A stretch of DNA of 64,000 nucleotides, taken from NCBI GenBank assembly GCA_964428015.1, contig CAYRWR010000020.1, forward strand, positions 1 to 64,000, read 5' to 3'. The position numbers were made by a program, and so were the translations under genes. Positions 50,843 through 59,510 of the stretch are shown here, one piece after another. Origin of the DNA: CAYRWR01 sp964428015 (GTDB lineage: Bacteria > Spirochaetota > Brevinematia > Brevinematales > CAYRWR01). Each line of letters begins with the position of its first letter. Positions within the stretch are counted from its first letter, which is position 1. Below the pieces are notes generated by a model. The model did not search any database, had not been told where the DNA came from, and saw only the letters and a program-made list of their open reading frames with translations.

Positions 50843-51381
50843 ACCTGAAAGAAAAAACCTGGTGGCCGGGGCTGAAACTGGCTGGCAATATTATCTTTTA
50901 TGCCGCTTTTGCGATAGTTCTGATTTGGAAGATCAAGGCTATGATCCCGGAAAAGTCAGTGTATCGGCCCGCGCCTGATTTTCAGTCAGAAGATATGCTT
51001 TCGGGTACTCATTTCAGACTGTCTGACTTTAAAGGTAAAGTAGTGGTGCTGAACTACTGGGCTACCTGGTGTCCGCCCTGCCGCAAGGAGATCCCCGACC
51101 TCATCCGCCTGCAGGAAAAATATTCCGGACAGGTTCAGGTCATCGGCGTATCACTGGACCGGGATGGTGTAGAAGGGGTAATAAAATTTGCCCAGGACAG
51201 AAAGATCAGTTACCCTATTGTGATGCCGAGTGATCCGGCTCTATACCAGATGGGGACGGTCAAATCCCTGCCTACTACTTTTATCATCGACCAGGCAGGC
51301 AATATAAAAAAAGTAATGGTAGGCGTGAGGACTTTTATGTTTTTTGAAGCGGCAGTCAAGCAGCTGCTGAAAACGCCATAA
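50839..51381 (+). CDS. TlpA/ResA-like periplasmic thioredoxin 2
   Basis: This 180-aa paralogue of the previous gene has an N-terminal anchor (about residues 9-29), NYWATWCPPCRKE, and the cis-Pro segment SLPTTF. Its TlpA-type insert is VSLDRDGVEGVIKFAQD. Differences around the active site and in the N-terminal region suggest a different partner. Translation is probably coupled to the upstream gene by the ATGA overlap. Confidence 0.93.
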   Translation: MNLKEKTWWPGLKLAGNIIFYAAFAIVLIWKIKAMIPEKSVYRPAPDFQSEDMLSGTHFRLSDFKGKVVVLNYWATWCPPCRKEIPDLIRLQEKYSGQVQVIGVSLDRDGVEGVIKFAQDRKISYPIVMPSDPALYQMGTVKSLPTTFIIDQAGNIKKVMVGVRTFMFFEAAVKQLLKTP

Positions 51382-51391
51382 GGAGACTGAT

Positions 51392-51874
51392 ATGAAAAAA
51401 TTCCCGATCTGGGCAGTACTGGGAGCGGCTCTGCTGGCATCCCCCCTCTCAGCACAGGACCACACGGCTCCCGGTTTTAAATTATACAATATACTATCCA
51501 CTAATCAGATAACCCTTTCCCAGTTTCAGGGCAAAGTGGTGGTGCTGAATTTCTGGGCGACCTGGTGCCCTCCCTGTAAGGCAGAGATACCCGACCTGAT
51601 CCGCATCCAGAAGGAGTTTTCTAATGATGTAGTAGTCATAGGGGTATCCGTGGACCGGGAGAGTCCGGATTATGTAGCCGGTTTCTCTGAGGAGCTGGGC
51701 ATCAATTATCCCGTGGTCATGGCTGACTCCAAACTGATCAATCTGTACGGCGGAATCCGGGCCATTCCTACTACTTTTATCATTGACCAGGATGGGGATA
51801 TAGGGCAGAAGATCGTAGGCATGCGGGATTTTAACGGATTTCTGGCGGTATTAAAACCCTATCTGGAAGATTAA
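51392..51874 (+). CDS. TlpA/ResA-like periplasmic thioredoxin 3 (soluble)
   Basis: This 160-aa third paralogue has a cleavable signal peptide (SPLSAQ before about residue 22) instead of a retained anchor. Active site NFWATWCPPCKAE and cis-Pro segment AIPTTF are intact. It would be a soluble periplasmic reductant. It is the last gene of the operon, and a terminator follows. Confidence 0.92.
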   Translation: MKKFPIWAVLGAALLASPLSAQDHTAPGFKLYNILSTNQITLSQFQGKVVVLNFWATWCPPCKAEIPDLIRIQKEFSNDVVVIGVSVDRESPDYVAGFSEELGINYPVVMADSKLINLYGGIRAIPTTFIIDQDGDIGQKIVGMRDFNGFLAVLKPYLED

Positions 51875-51906
51875 CACTGCTATTTTCTTAATAGAACGAC
51901 AATAAA

Positions 51907-51933
51907 AACTCTCCTGAGCAGGGGAGTTTTTTA
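51907..51933 (+). terminator. Terminator of the ccdA operon
   Basis: AACTCTCCTG pairs with CAGGGGAGTT (one G-T pair), with a 2-nt loop and a T-run. Confidence 0.88.
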
Positions 51934-52002
51934 TTTAATACTTGAAATGTTTATTTTTAAGTGTTAAACTGGCATTAGACTAAATGACTTTTGGAGGAAT
52001 TT

Positions 52003-52794
52003 ATGAAAAAACTTTCTTTTTTACTTTTGACCAGTATTCTGATATTAGGTTCCTGTGGGTTATTTCAGGAAACTCCGGTAAATCAAGATGCTTTTGAACC
52101 TAATGAAGGCCCGCTGGATGCCGGAATAATCGTCCTGGATACGACTTATAAATTATCCATACACACCAATCAAGACGCTGATTGGTTTAAAATTCCCCTG
52201 GGAAATGTAACGGATGAGTTATTGGCATACAAAATCACTACCGCTCCTGATTTTACCGAGGACAATGACGTAGACACCTATCTCAGGTTTATTGCTCCCA
52301 ATGGTGCTGATGTTTTGGATTGGGATGATGATAGCGGCTATGGCAGTTACTCAGAAATTATTACCACTAACGCAGGTGTAAGTGATAATTATTTTATAAA
52401 AGTTAATTCCACTACCTGGAATACAATGGGATATTATACATTAAATGTCACCAGATATGATGGTGCGGCAAATGCCATTAATCTCACTTTAGGAGTGACT
52501 AAAAACGGGGTGATTAATTTTGCCAGTGACCTGGATTATTACTCCATCACTCTTGTATCCAACACCAGTTATACCATTTTAGTCAATGAACTCAGTACCA
52601 ATACCCTGGATGTTCAGTTTGCAGTCTGGGATGTCATCTCAGATACAGCTATGTATAATGGTTTGATCGATGATAATGGGGATTTAGGTGAGACTACTAC
52701 TTTTACCGCACTTGACAGCGGGACTCACTTCATTAAAGTAAGCAGTGATACTAACGGAACAGGCAACTATCAGGTGATCATCACCCAGAATTAA
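52003..52794 (+). CDS. Lipoprotein with two PPC-like domains
   Basis: The 263-aa protein has lipobox ILGSC (Cys18). Two bacterial pre-peptidase C-terminal (PPC)-like beta domains follow. The first has DAFEPNEGPLDA, DADWFKIPL and DDDSGYGSYSE; the second has SDLDYYSITLV, DDNGDLGETTTF and SGTHFIKVSSDTNGTGNYQV. PPC domains usually accompany secreted proteases, but no catalytic domain is attached here. ATG 52003 follows TGGAGG; a TTG at 51991 overlaps that site. Confidence 0.82.
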   Translation: MKKLSFLLLTSILILGSCGLFQETPVNQDAFEPNEGPLDAGIIVLDTTYKLSIHTNQDADWFKIPLGNVTDELLAYKITTAPDFTEDNDVDTYLRFIAPNGADVLDWDDDSGYGSYSEIITTNAGVSDNYFIKVNSTTWNTMGYYTLNVTRYDGAANAINLTLGVTKNGVINFASDLDYYSITLVSNTSYTILVNELSTNTLDVQFAVWDVISDTAMYNGLIDDNGDLGETTTFTALDSGTHFIKVSSDTNGTGNYQVIITQN

Positions 52795-52811
52795 CCATAA
52801 ATGTATAAACT

Positions 52812-52840
52812 AAGCCCCCGTATTCTACGGGGGCTTTTTT
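52812..52840. terminator. Bidirectional terminator
   Basis: AAGCCCCCGTA (52812-52822) and TACGGGGGCTT (52826-52836) form an 11-bp stem. A T-run follows on the plus strand; the convergent TauE-like gene ends inside it. Confidence 0.85.
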
Positions 52841-53204
52841 ATTTAAACCACATCTTGACCGCGGCGGCGATCATGATCACCGCGAAGATACGTCTCAGGA
52901 CCAGGGGATCCATCTTCAGAGCAATCTTGGAGCCGATCAGCCCCCCGAAGAAAAACATCACCGCGATGATGGCGGCGGCCTTCAGGTCGACTTTGCCGGC
53001 TTTGTAATACTCCATGGCAGCCAGGATACCGATAGGGGGTACCATGAGCATGAGGCTGGTGCCCTGAGCCAGCTTCTGGTCAAAGCCGAAGATATACATC
53101 ATGGCGGGGATCATGATCAGCGCTCCCCCGATGCCCAGCATGCCGCTTACTGTCCCGCCGACTATTCCTAATATTGCCAGGCCGATGATCATGCCTATGT
53201 CCAT
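52839..53204 (-). CDS. Single-domain TauE/SafE-family membrane protein
   Basis: The 121-aa protein has about four membrane helices and the TauE/SafE signature GGTVSGMLGIGGALIMIP, with GTSLMLMVPP. Usual family members are about 250 aa with two such repeats; this one has only one, so it must dimerise to form a carrier. Sulfite or sulfonate export is the family's proposed role. ATG 53204, with GAGAGG at 9 nt, is preferred to one at 53228. It is divergent from the 53278 gene. Confidence 0.85.
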   Translation of the reverse strand: MDIGMIIGLAILGIVGGTVSGMLGIGGALIMIPAMMYIFGFDQKLAQGTSLMLMVPPIGILAAMEYYKAGKVDLKAAAIIAVMFFFGGLIGSKIALKMDPLVLRRIFAVIMIAAAVKMWFK

Positions 53205-53277
53205 ATTGTTTGACCTCTCTTGTTTCATTCCTGTATATTATAGAAGAAATATAATAAAATATCCCGCAGGAGGGAAG

Positions 53278-53790
53278 ATGAAACAGGCAATCCAGGATAT
53301 ATTTATCAGACGCATGGAGAGTCATCCTCCGGGATGGTACCTGAAAAAAGAAGAGCTCCTGGCTGATCTATACCGTGACCTGGCGCGGGCCTTTCCGGAC
53401 TGGAAAATCTACCGGGAATTTGCTACCCAGGGCCTGTCCATGTGGGCTGACCTGGCCCTGATCAGGGGAGGGGAGACCCTCCTGATAGAGTTGTGTTACG
53501 CTCCACTCAGGGGACATCCCGCCCTGGAGCCGGATACAGTGGTCAATCCTTTGACACGCAGACAGATCATTGATAATATTGAAAGTTCACTAATGTATAT
53601 TGAACGTTTTGGCCAGGAACAAGTGCTGGCTGTGGCTATTGATCAAAACAGTGAGGTATTCAAGGTGAACTGCCAGGACCTGGAAATCAGGATACCCCGG
53701 GGATTGGAAGTGGAAAATGTAAGGTCTGATGAGGAGGGGCGAGGAATCCTGTTCAGCTGGTGCAGTAAAAATAATCAAAAATTAGTCTAA
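53278..53790 (+). CDS. Uncharacterised soluble protein, possible restriction-endonuclease-like fold
   Basis: The 170-aa protein has a segment WADLALIRGGETLLIELCY that resembles the D-x(12)-E-x-K strand pair of PD-(D/E)XK nucleases, but the final Lys is Cys. A helix-loop RRQIIDNIESSLMYIERFG and a strand VLAVAIDQN follow. I consider the nuclease link tentative and catalysis doubtful. ATG 53278 is 3 nt after AGGAGGGA. The longer frame from 53101 is antisense to the TauE-like gene. Confidence 0.6.
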   Translation: MKQAIQDIFIRRMESHPPGWYLKKEELLADLYRDLARAFPDWKIYREFATQGLSMWADLALIRGGETLLIELCYAPLRGHPALEPDTVVNPLTRRQIIDNIESSLMYIERFGQEQVLAVAIDQNSEVFKVNCQDLEIRIPRGLEVENVRSDEEGRGILFSWCSKNNQKLV

Positions 53791-53852
53791 CTGTCTGTAA
53801 TAGATTATACTCATATCATTCAGGAAAGAAAAGGGAAGAGGAGAACTTCGCT

Positions 53853-54404
53853 TTGGAGAATGCGGAATTTGATGAGGACCTGGTCCTATACAAGGTCAGG
53901 CAGGGCAATGAAAGGGCCTTTGGCCAGATTTATGACCAGTATCTGAGAATGGTCAGCTCTGTCCTGCGCAAGATAGCCCGGTGTCCCCGCAGTGAAATGG
54001 ATTTTCATGTAAATGAGGTATTCTTCCGGGTTTACAAAGGAGTTTTCAGCTTCCAGGGAAATTCAAAATTTTCCACCTATGTATACCGGATCGCCCTCAA
54101 TTACTCCTTCCAGCTTTCCAAAAAACTGCGCAAGGACAGCCAGACCCTCACCGAAATCGGTGATGAAGATTCACCGGTACATTTCGACCAGGGACTGATT
54201 GATACTGTGGTACTGGAAAAAGCCCTGGATCAATTAAGCATCAATCTCCGCAGCGTGGTAGTGATGTTTTATTATGACAGAATGTCTGTAAAAGAGATCT
54301 CTGAAGTAGAACAGATTTCGGAGAACGCGGTGAAAAACCGTCTTTTTCAGGCCAGAGATAAATTAAAGAAGATATTACAGGAGGCCGGTTATGCCTTTGA
54401 ATGA
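53853..54404 (+). CDS. ECF-type RNA polymerase sigma factor
   Basis: The 183-aa protein has region 2 (residues about 15-85) with QIYDQYLRMVSSVLRKI and VNEVFFRVYKGVFSFQG, and region 4 (about 125-180) with LSINLRSVVVMFYYDRMSVKEISE and SENAVKNRLFQARDKLKK as the -35-binding helix-turn-helix. The start is TTG 53853, after GAGGAGA. It overlaps its probable anti-sigma gene by 14 nt. The downstream CBM48-like genes are the likely regulon core. Confidence 0.93.
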   Translation: MENAEFDEDLVLYKVRQGNERAFGQIYDQYLRMVSSVLRKIARCPRSEMDFHVNEVFFRVYKGVFSFQGNSKFSTYVYRIALNYSFQLSKKLRKDSQTLTEIGDEDSPVHFDQGLIDTVVLEKALDQLSINLRSVVVMFYYDRMSVKEISEVEQISENAVKNRLFQARDKLKKILQEAGYAFE

Positions 54405-54750
54405 TCTGGATAAAAGTCTTTTCGCGACATTTGAAAAACTACCTGTGGAGGAAGTACATCCTTCTACCCGGGCCGAGGTCATGGACAGAATCAGCCGATT
54501 CCATGAAGAAAAAGCAGGTATAAGACCTCTTTCTACCTGGTTTTTGCGGATTTCCGGCGGAGTGCTGGCTGCCAGCCTGACCGCGCTGCTGGGTCTGGCG
54601 CCGCTCCTGGTGGAAAACGCCCGCAATCTGGGGCGCATAGAGGAAGCACGTATGGAAGTCAAGGAAGAGGTGTATATGACCAACCAGATGCGGCAGTATT
54701 TCCAGAATGCCCGCCCGGATTATACATCCGTACAATACGTGAACTACTAA
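54391..54750 (+). CDS. Probable anti-sigma factor (one membrane helix)
   Basis: The 119-aa protein has a cytoplasmic N-terminus of about 50 residues with ARAEVMDRISRFHEE. One membrane helix (about 52-73) and a periplasmic tail ending RPDYTSVQYVNY follow. There is no zinc-binding HxxxCxxC, so it is not a ZAS-type anti-sigma. The 14-nt overlap with the sigma gene and strong AGGAGG support co-translation. The function is inferred from position and topology. Confidence 0.7.
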   Translation: MPLNDLDKSLFATFEKLPVEEVHPSTRAEVMDRISRFHEEKAGIRPLSTWFLRISGGVLAASLTALLGLAPLLVENARNLGRIEEARMEVKEEVYMTNQMRQYFQNARPDYTSVQYVNY

Positions 54751-54766
54751 GGGTCAGGAGCCAAGG

Positions 54767-55996
54767 ATGCGTCGTTTTAGCCTGTTAAGCCTGTTCCTGA
54801 TCATTTTATCCACCTCCCTATTTGGGCTGGATTATATCAGACCCTATATCCAGGGAAATAAAGTCATATTTTCCTTTATTGACACTCAGGGCAAGGTCAA
54901 GACAGCCTATCTGGTGGGAAACTTGAACAACTGGAATACCCGTACTTTGCCTCTGAAAAGATCGCTGGACGGTAAACGGTATTCCATCGCTGTGGATCTG
55001 GAGCCGGGCCGTTATGAGTATAAGTTTTTGATTAACGCCATTCCCTTCCAGGATATGTCCAATCCTCTGTCTGTGTCTGACGGCTGGGGAAAGGCCAATT
55101 CTGTAGTATATATTTTATCCAATAACGTACTGGACTGGGACAAAGATGAGCACTTTTATGCCATGGAAGACGGCAGCTGGCAGCTGATGGAAAGTTATCC
55201 CGTCAACCTGATGGGCTTTTATCGGATTGACGGCCAGATACTGGATATAAATGATATCTCTATTGCTTTTAAAAAAGGTTTGGCACGACTGGCTTCCACG
55301 GAAAAGGGCGTGACCGGAATGATTTACTGGGGTTCAGCCACCCTGGAGGATGCTAATAATAATACTCTGGATGCCCATGGTCTTTTCATGCGGTTTCATC
55401 CCCGCTTTTATGAACAAAAATTATCTAATTTGTTGCAACCGGTAGAAGAGACAGAGGAGCACATGAACTGTAATAATCTCTACTATCTGCAGAGTTGGAG
55501 TTTCTTTCATGTGGGTGATGATTTTCTGATACCCCCGGAAGATTTTGTAGGTATGACGATCAGTGATAAAGATTATACTATAAAAAAGGCACTGACTATC
55601 AAATATCAGCCCCAGATACAGGAAATAATAACCGACAGTAATACCATCGCTGAGAATGAAAGTGTGGATAAAGAATTGAGAATGATTTTCAGGACCTGGT
55701 TTGAAGCTGTCCGGCTCCAGGATGGTACTGATCTGGAACCGCTGGTCTATGCGCCCATTTTCAGCAGCATAGAACAGATGGCTCTGCATATGAAAGCCCT
55801 GGAGGACTGGGAATTAGTCAATCACAGCCTGCAGCTCAGAAAAATCGAAAGCGGCCCTATCGCACAACGGCTGGAAGACCCATATTATCTCAGTGCCACT
55901 GTCCGGACCAGCAGGGGTAAGCAGGGTTTGACCCGGCTGCTGGTAGCACGCCTGGGAGACCGCTGGCAGATTGTTAACTTTGAAATCACTTTTTAA
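54767..55996 (+). CDS. Exported protein with N-terminal CBM48/AMPK-type domain
   Basis: The 409-aa protein has a signal peptide (to about residue 20) and then an E-set/CBM48-like domain at about 22-110. There VKTAYLVGNLNNWNTRTLPLKR and EPGRYEYKFLIN have the spacing of AMPK1_CBM glycogen-binding modules (the NNW and GxYxYKF landmarks). The remaining 300 residues are unassigned; they include a stretch of Glu/Asp with MTISDKDYTIKKA and a C-terminal NTF2-like-looking domain (LRMIFRTWFEAVRLQDGTDL). It is probably periplasmic or secreted, in the sigma/anti-sigma operon. Confidence 0.78.
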   Translation: MRRFSLLSLFLIILSTSLFGLDYIRPYIQGNKVIFSFIDTQGKVKTAYLVGNLNNWNTRTLPLKRSLDGKRYSIAVDLEPGRYEYKFLINAIPFQDMSNPLSVSDGWGKANSVVYILSNNVLDWDKDEHFYAMEDGSWQLMESYPVNLMGFYRIDGQILDINDISIAFKKGLARLASTEKGVTGMIYWGSATLEDANNNTLDAHGLFMRFHPRFYEQKLSNLLQPVEETEEHMNCNNLYYLQSWSFFHVGDDFLIPPEDFVGMTISDKDYTIKKALTIKYQPQIQEIITDSNTIAENESVDKELRMIFRTWFEAVRLQDGTDLEPLVYAPIFSSIEQMALHMKALEDWELVNHSLQLRKIESGPIAQRLEDPYYLSATVRTSRGKQGLTRLLVARLGDRWQIVNFEITF

Positions 55997-56017
55997 TAAT
56001 AAGCATCGGGGGAAGGA

Positions 56018-56923
56018 ATGAAATGGCTTGAGATAATCCGGGACCGCAAAATTGAACTGGCTGCAGGATTATTAGCCGTGGCACTACTGGTGAGCTGGAT
56101 TTTTTACAAAAGTGTCCGCAGTATCCCGGGCTTCACAGAGACTATAGAGATCAACAGTGAAAAAATAATCCTGACCCGGCATTTTCAGTTTGTCTATGAT
56201 AAAAATTATCCGGTTAACATTCAGCAGCTGCGGCTGTCCGCATTAAATACAAATGTGGTTGATGTAAGAGACAGCGAAGGTAAGATGCTGAATTTTCAGA
56301 CCAGGGGGGAACAGCTCCTGATCTATCTAAATGGCCCGGTACATAAGGGTACCCATCTGGATTTTAAAGTTAAATCCCAGGTAAACGGCCAGTATCCCTA
56401 CTTCAATATTATTAAAAATGAAGACGGGACCTATAGTTTTCACTATATTTCCTGGGAATCCTACCCTGGCAATAAAACCAAAATCATCCACCTGCCTTCC
56501 GGCTGCCGCATTCTGGATGTCAAAGCCGGCGATATAAAAATTAAACGCAAGGCAAATTCTCTGGTTCTCCAGGATCCCTATTCCCATTCCCGCAAATTTG
56601 ACGTGTTGGTCCATTTTGCATTGCCTCAGGGGTTTGAAAATGCCCTCCCTGCTTCTCCGCCTCTCATTGAAGGAAATAAAGTGACCTTCCGTGTACCGGT
56701 AGCTCTTTATCCAGTCACCCCTGCTATTCAGGGTGATTTCACCAGCTGGCATAGCTTGCCCATGATCAAAAAGGGAGAATTCTATGAATACACAACCCAA
56801 TTGGGAAATGGGACCTATCATTATCAGGTGCGCTATTTTAGTATGCCGCAGGCGGATGTGAGTATCAATCAAAGGATATACAATTCCCGTCATGAATCAA
56901 TGAGTATATTGAAAATCCCCTGA
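56018..56923 (+). CDS. Membrane-anchored protein with C-terminal CBM48-like domain
   Basis: The 301-aa protein has a charged N-terminus and one anchor (about residues 13-32). A beta-rich middle domain is followed by a C-terminal E-set module (about 225-300) with VTPAIQGDFTSWHSLPMIKK and GNGTYHYQVRYF. This parallels the NNW and YEYKF landmarks of the preceding gene. It is likely the anchored partner of that protein in the same operon. No enzyme motif is seen. Confidence 0.72.
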   Translation: MKWLEIIRDRKIELAAGLLAVALLVSWIFYKSVRSIPGFTETIEINSEKIILTRHFQFVYDKNYPVNIQQLRLSALNTNVVDVRDSEGKMLNFQTRGEQLLIYLNGPVHKGTHLDFKVKSQVNGQYPYFNIIKNEDGTYSFHYISWESYPGNKTKIIHLPSGCRILDVKAGDIKIKRKANSLVLQDPYSHSRKFDVLVHFALPQGFENALPASPPLIEGNKVTFRVPVALYPVTPAIQGDFTSWHSLPMIKKGEFYEYTTQLGNGTYHYQVRYFSMPQADVSINQRIYNSRHESMSILKIP

Positions 56924-56993
56924 ACTTAATATAAAAAGTTGATTTCTCCGCAAATTCAAGGCATATTATAGGCAGTTCATATAAGGGGGGATC

Positions 56994-57461
56994 ATGGCTC
57001 ATAATCAAACTCAGGTCAATTTTGCCCGGGCCCTGATTATCTATCAGGATAAAATATTTCTCAACCGCCAAAAAAACAAAAGAGGCAATTGGTATCAGTT
57101 GCCGGGTACACGCCAAAACTATCGGGAGACCCTGCACGACAGTCTGCACCGCTTTTTTAATGAGGAGGTCGGTGTACAGATTGTGATCCGGGAGCTCCGT
57201 TTTGTACGGGAATACGTAGGAGTTAATCACGAATTTATGAGTGAAGACGCGGAACTCCACCAGGTGGACCACATTTTTATCTGTGATATCAGAGCTAAAA
57301 TGGAAGATCCCCAGATATGGAAGCTGTTGGATCAGAAGGGTTTCGGCTGGATCAGTATGACTTTATTGGACAAAGTACTGTTTTACCCTCAAAAACTCAT
57401 TCACCTGCTCCATCCTGACGGCAGTCTCAGTGGTGATTTTTATCTGGGCGACATGAATTAA
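56994..57461 (+). CDS. Nudix hydrolase with a degenerate Nudix box
   Basis: The 155-aa protein is a Nudix fold with NFARALIIYQDKIFLNRQK and LPGTRQNYRETLHDSLHRFF ending FNEEVGV. In the canonical GX5EX7REUXEEXGU box the first Gly and the Glu after Arg are replaced (by Thr and Phe), but the terminal EE pair that binds metal is kept. Activity may be reduced or specificity shifted. It is a single gene; GGGGGG lies close to the ATG. Confidence 0.85.
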   Translation: MAHNQTQVNFARALIIYQDKIFLNRQKNKRGNWYQLPGTRQNYRETLHDSLHRFFNEEVGVQIVIRELRFVREYVGVNHEFMSEDAELHQVDHIFICDIRAKMEDPQIWKLLDQKGFGWISMTLLDKVLFYPQKLIHLLHPDGSLSGDFYLGDMN

Positions 57462-57648
57462 GCGGATTCTTGTGTTCATGGCAGATTAAATGATGAGGCT
57501 AGGTTCTTTTCCTTTTCAAGCGCCAAAATTGCTGTAATTCTTTCTTTACATATGTGACAGAATTCACTTTATTTCTTAAAATGTAACCTTAGTACCTGAT
57601 ACTATGTCTAAACAGAAACAGATTTTCATTTCTGATAAGGAGAATACA

Positions 57649-58836
57649 TTGAGCAGGATAAGTGGAATGATGCTCCTCCTCCTGGCGCTGGTAACAGCCT
57701 CCGCCTGTGGGAAAGCCGATAATAAAAAAGACAGCGCAAAATCTCCCAAAGAGATCAAACTGGTCAAAGCGGAAAAAAAGACCATTGCCAACTATCTGGA
57801 TGAAATGGGAGAAATCGGCCCTCTTTCCATCACCAAGGTCAAGTTCAACTTTTCAGGAAAAATCACCCGGCTCAACGCGGAAGAAGGGGATACGGTCAGA
57901 CAGGGTCAGGTATTAGCCATGGTCTACCCTGATATCAATCAGATCAAGACAGTGACCAGCTCCCAGATAAATCTCAAGAAAGCTCTGGCCAACTTGCAGT
58001 CTGTGTCCAATCAGACCTCGGAAATAGCATCTCTGTACAAACAGGGACTGGTGTCACGCGCCCAGTATGATGACCTGCAGAACCAGTTTTCTATAGCCCA
58101 GGACGAGGTCAAGACAGCCCGTCTGGAAATGGAAAGCCTCCAGAAAACCTCTTCCATAGAAAAAGAAAAAGCGGTCCCGGTACAGGCGCCTATCGCGGGT
58201 ACTATCATTACCCGCCAGGTAGACCTGGGGGACTATATTATGGCTGCTTCCACCTTTCAGAGCGGTACCGTACTGTTTGAAGTGGCGGATGTGAGGGATC
58301 TGATCATCCAGGCTAATATAAACGAAATGGATATTTTAGCCATCAGTGACGGAGCAAAAGTCGAATTCACCTTTGAAGCGCTGCCCGGGAAGACTTTTGT
58401 CGGCAAGGTATTCCGGGTCTTTCCCACTCCGGTCAATGACAATAACGTCAAGAAGTATACAGTCCAGATACTGCCTACCGACGTTCTGCCCTCCAATGTA
58501 AGGCTGGGAATGTCGGTACGCATCAAAGTCCTGCTGGCCCGCAAAGACAATGTCCTGTCTATCCCTCTGGGAGCAGTGATCCGGGACGCGGATCAGAAAA
58601 AAGACTATGTCCTGGTGGCGGAGTCCAAGGATATGTATAAAAAGCAGATGGTGGAGACCGGTATCTCTGATTTTGACAATATTGAAATCCTGTCAGGACT
58701 GCAGGAAGGACAAAAAGTGGTGAACAGCCCCTACCAGGTCAAAGAAGACCAGATCATTCAGGATAAACCAAAAGCCGAAGAGGATAAAAAGGGAAAACAG
58801 GAAAAGAAAAATACTAAACCGAAGATGCCCAAATAA
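57649..58836 (+). CDS. MacA-like periplasmic adaptor lipoprotein
   Basis: The predicted protein is 395 aa with lipobox TASAC (Cys20). An RND/MacA-type order follows: lipoyl half (KFNFSGKITRLNAEEGDTVRQGQ), coiled coil (about 105-165), second lipoyl half (VQAPIAGTIITRQVDLGD), beta-barrel (ANINEMDILAISDGAKVEF) and membrane-proximal domain. The Lys-rich tail is unusual. The start is TTG 57649, 8 nt after AAGGAG; an ATG at 57604 has no ribosome site. Its stop overlaps the next ATG (TAATG). Confidence 0.9.
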   Translation: MSRISGMMLLLLALVTASACGKADNKKDSAKSPKEIKLVKAEKKTIANYLDEMGEIGPLSITKVKFNFSGKITRLNAEEGDTVRQGQVLAMVYPDINQIKTVTSSQINLKKALANLQSVSNQTSEIASLYKQGLVSRAQYDDLQNQFSIAQDEVKTARLEMESLQKTSSIEKEKAVPVQAPIAGTIITRQVDLGDYIMAASTFQSGTVLFEVADVRDLIIQANINEMDILAISDGAKVEFTFEALPGKTFVGKVFRVFPTPVNDNNVKKYTVQILPTDVLPSNVRLGMSVRIKVLLARKDNVLSIPLGAVIRDADQKKDYVLVAESKDMYKKQMVETGISDFDNIEILSGLQEGQKVVNSPYQVKEDQIIQDKPKAEEDKKGKQEKKNTKPKMPK

Positions 58837-59510
58837 TGCATAACATAAGATTAGAAAACATCTCCAAGACCTATGGCGATGATAAGCATGAAGTAAAAGT
58901 GGAAGCGCTGCGTAATGTCTACCTGAATTTTGACACCAATAAAATCTATGCCATCATGGGCCCCTCCGGCTCCGGTAAATCCACGCTGATGCACATCCTG
59001 GGGCTGCTGGACCGTCCTACCGGGGGTAAATACTTTCTGGAAGGGGAAAATATCTCCACCCTGTCGGATGCCCGTATCGCCCACCTCCGCTCCCGCCGGA
59101 TCGGGTTCGTGTTTCAGTCCTTTAACCTCCTGCCCCGCTATAGTGTGTTCAAAAACGTGGAGCTCCCCATGATCTACTCCAATGAGCATCTGCCCCATCA
59201 GAGAAAAAAGATAATCGACGAGCTGCTGAAAAAAGTGGGGCTGGACGACCGGGCCCACCACAAGCCCACCGAACTGTCCGGGGGACAAAAGCAGAGGGTA
59301 GCCATCGCGCGGAGTCTGGTCAATGACCCTGCCATCATTCTGGCGGATGAGCCCACCGGAAACCTGGATACCACTACCGAAAAAGAGATCATGCGCCAGT
59401 TTGTAGAGCTTAAGAATGATGAAAGGACCATTATCATCGTGACTCATGATGATACCGTGGCGGAATACGCCGATGAAATCATCGTGATCCGGGATGGGGA
59501 AGTAGTCTGA
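58836..59510 (+). CDS. MacB/LolD-type ABC ATPase
   Basis: The 224-aa soluble ATPase has Walker A GPSGSGKST, Q-loop VFQSFNLLPR, signature LSGGQKQRVAIARS, Walker B IILADEPTGNLD and switch His in IVTHDD. It belongs to the MacB/FtsE/LolD group, which drives periplasmic extrusion by mechanotransmission. In E. coli MacB the ATPase is fused to the permease; here it is a separate gene serving two permeases. Confidence 0.95.
   Translation: MHNIRLENISKTYGDDKHEVKVEALRNVYLNFDTNKIYAIMGPSGSGKSTLMHILGLLDRPTGGKYFLEGENISTLSDARIAHLRSRRIGFVFQSFNLLPRYSVFKNVELPMIYSNEHLPHQRKKIIDELLKKVGLDDRAHHKPTELSGGQKQRVAIARSLVNDPAIILADEPTGNLDTTTEKEIMRQFVELKNDERTIIIVTHDDTVAEYADEIIVIRDGEVV

Noticed and set aside
53278..53790. Active PD-(D/E)XK nuclease
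   Set aside because: The catalytic Lys position is Cys, and the rest of the motif is weak.
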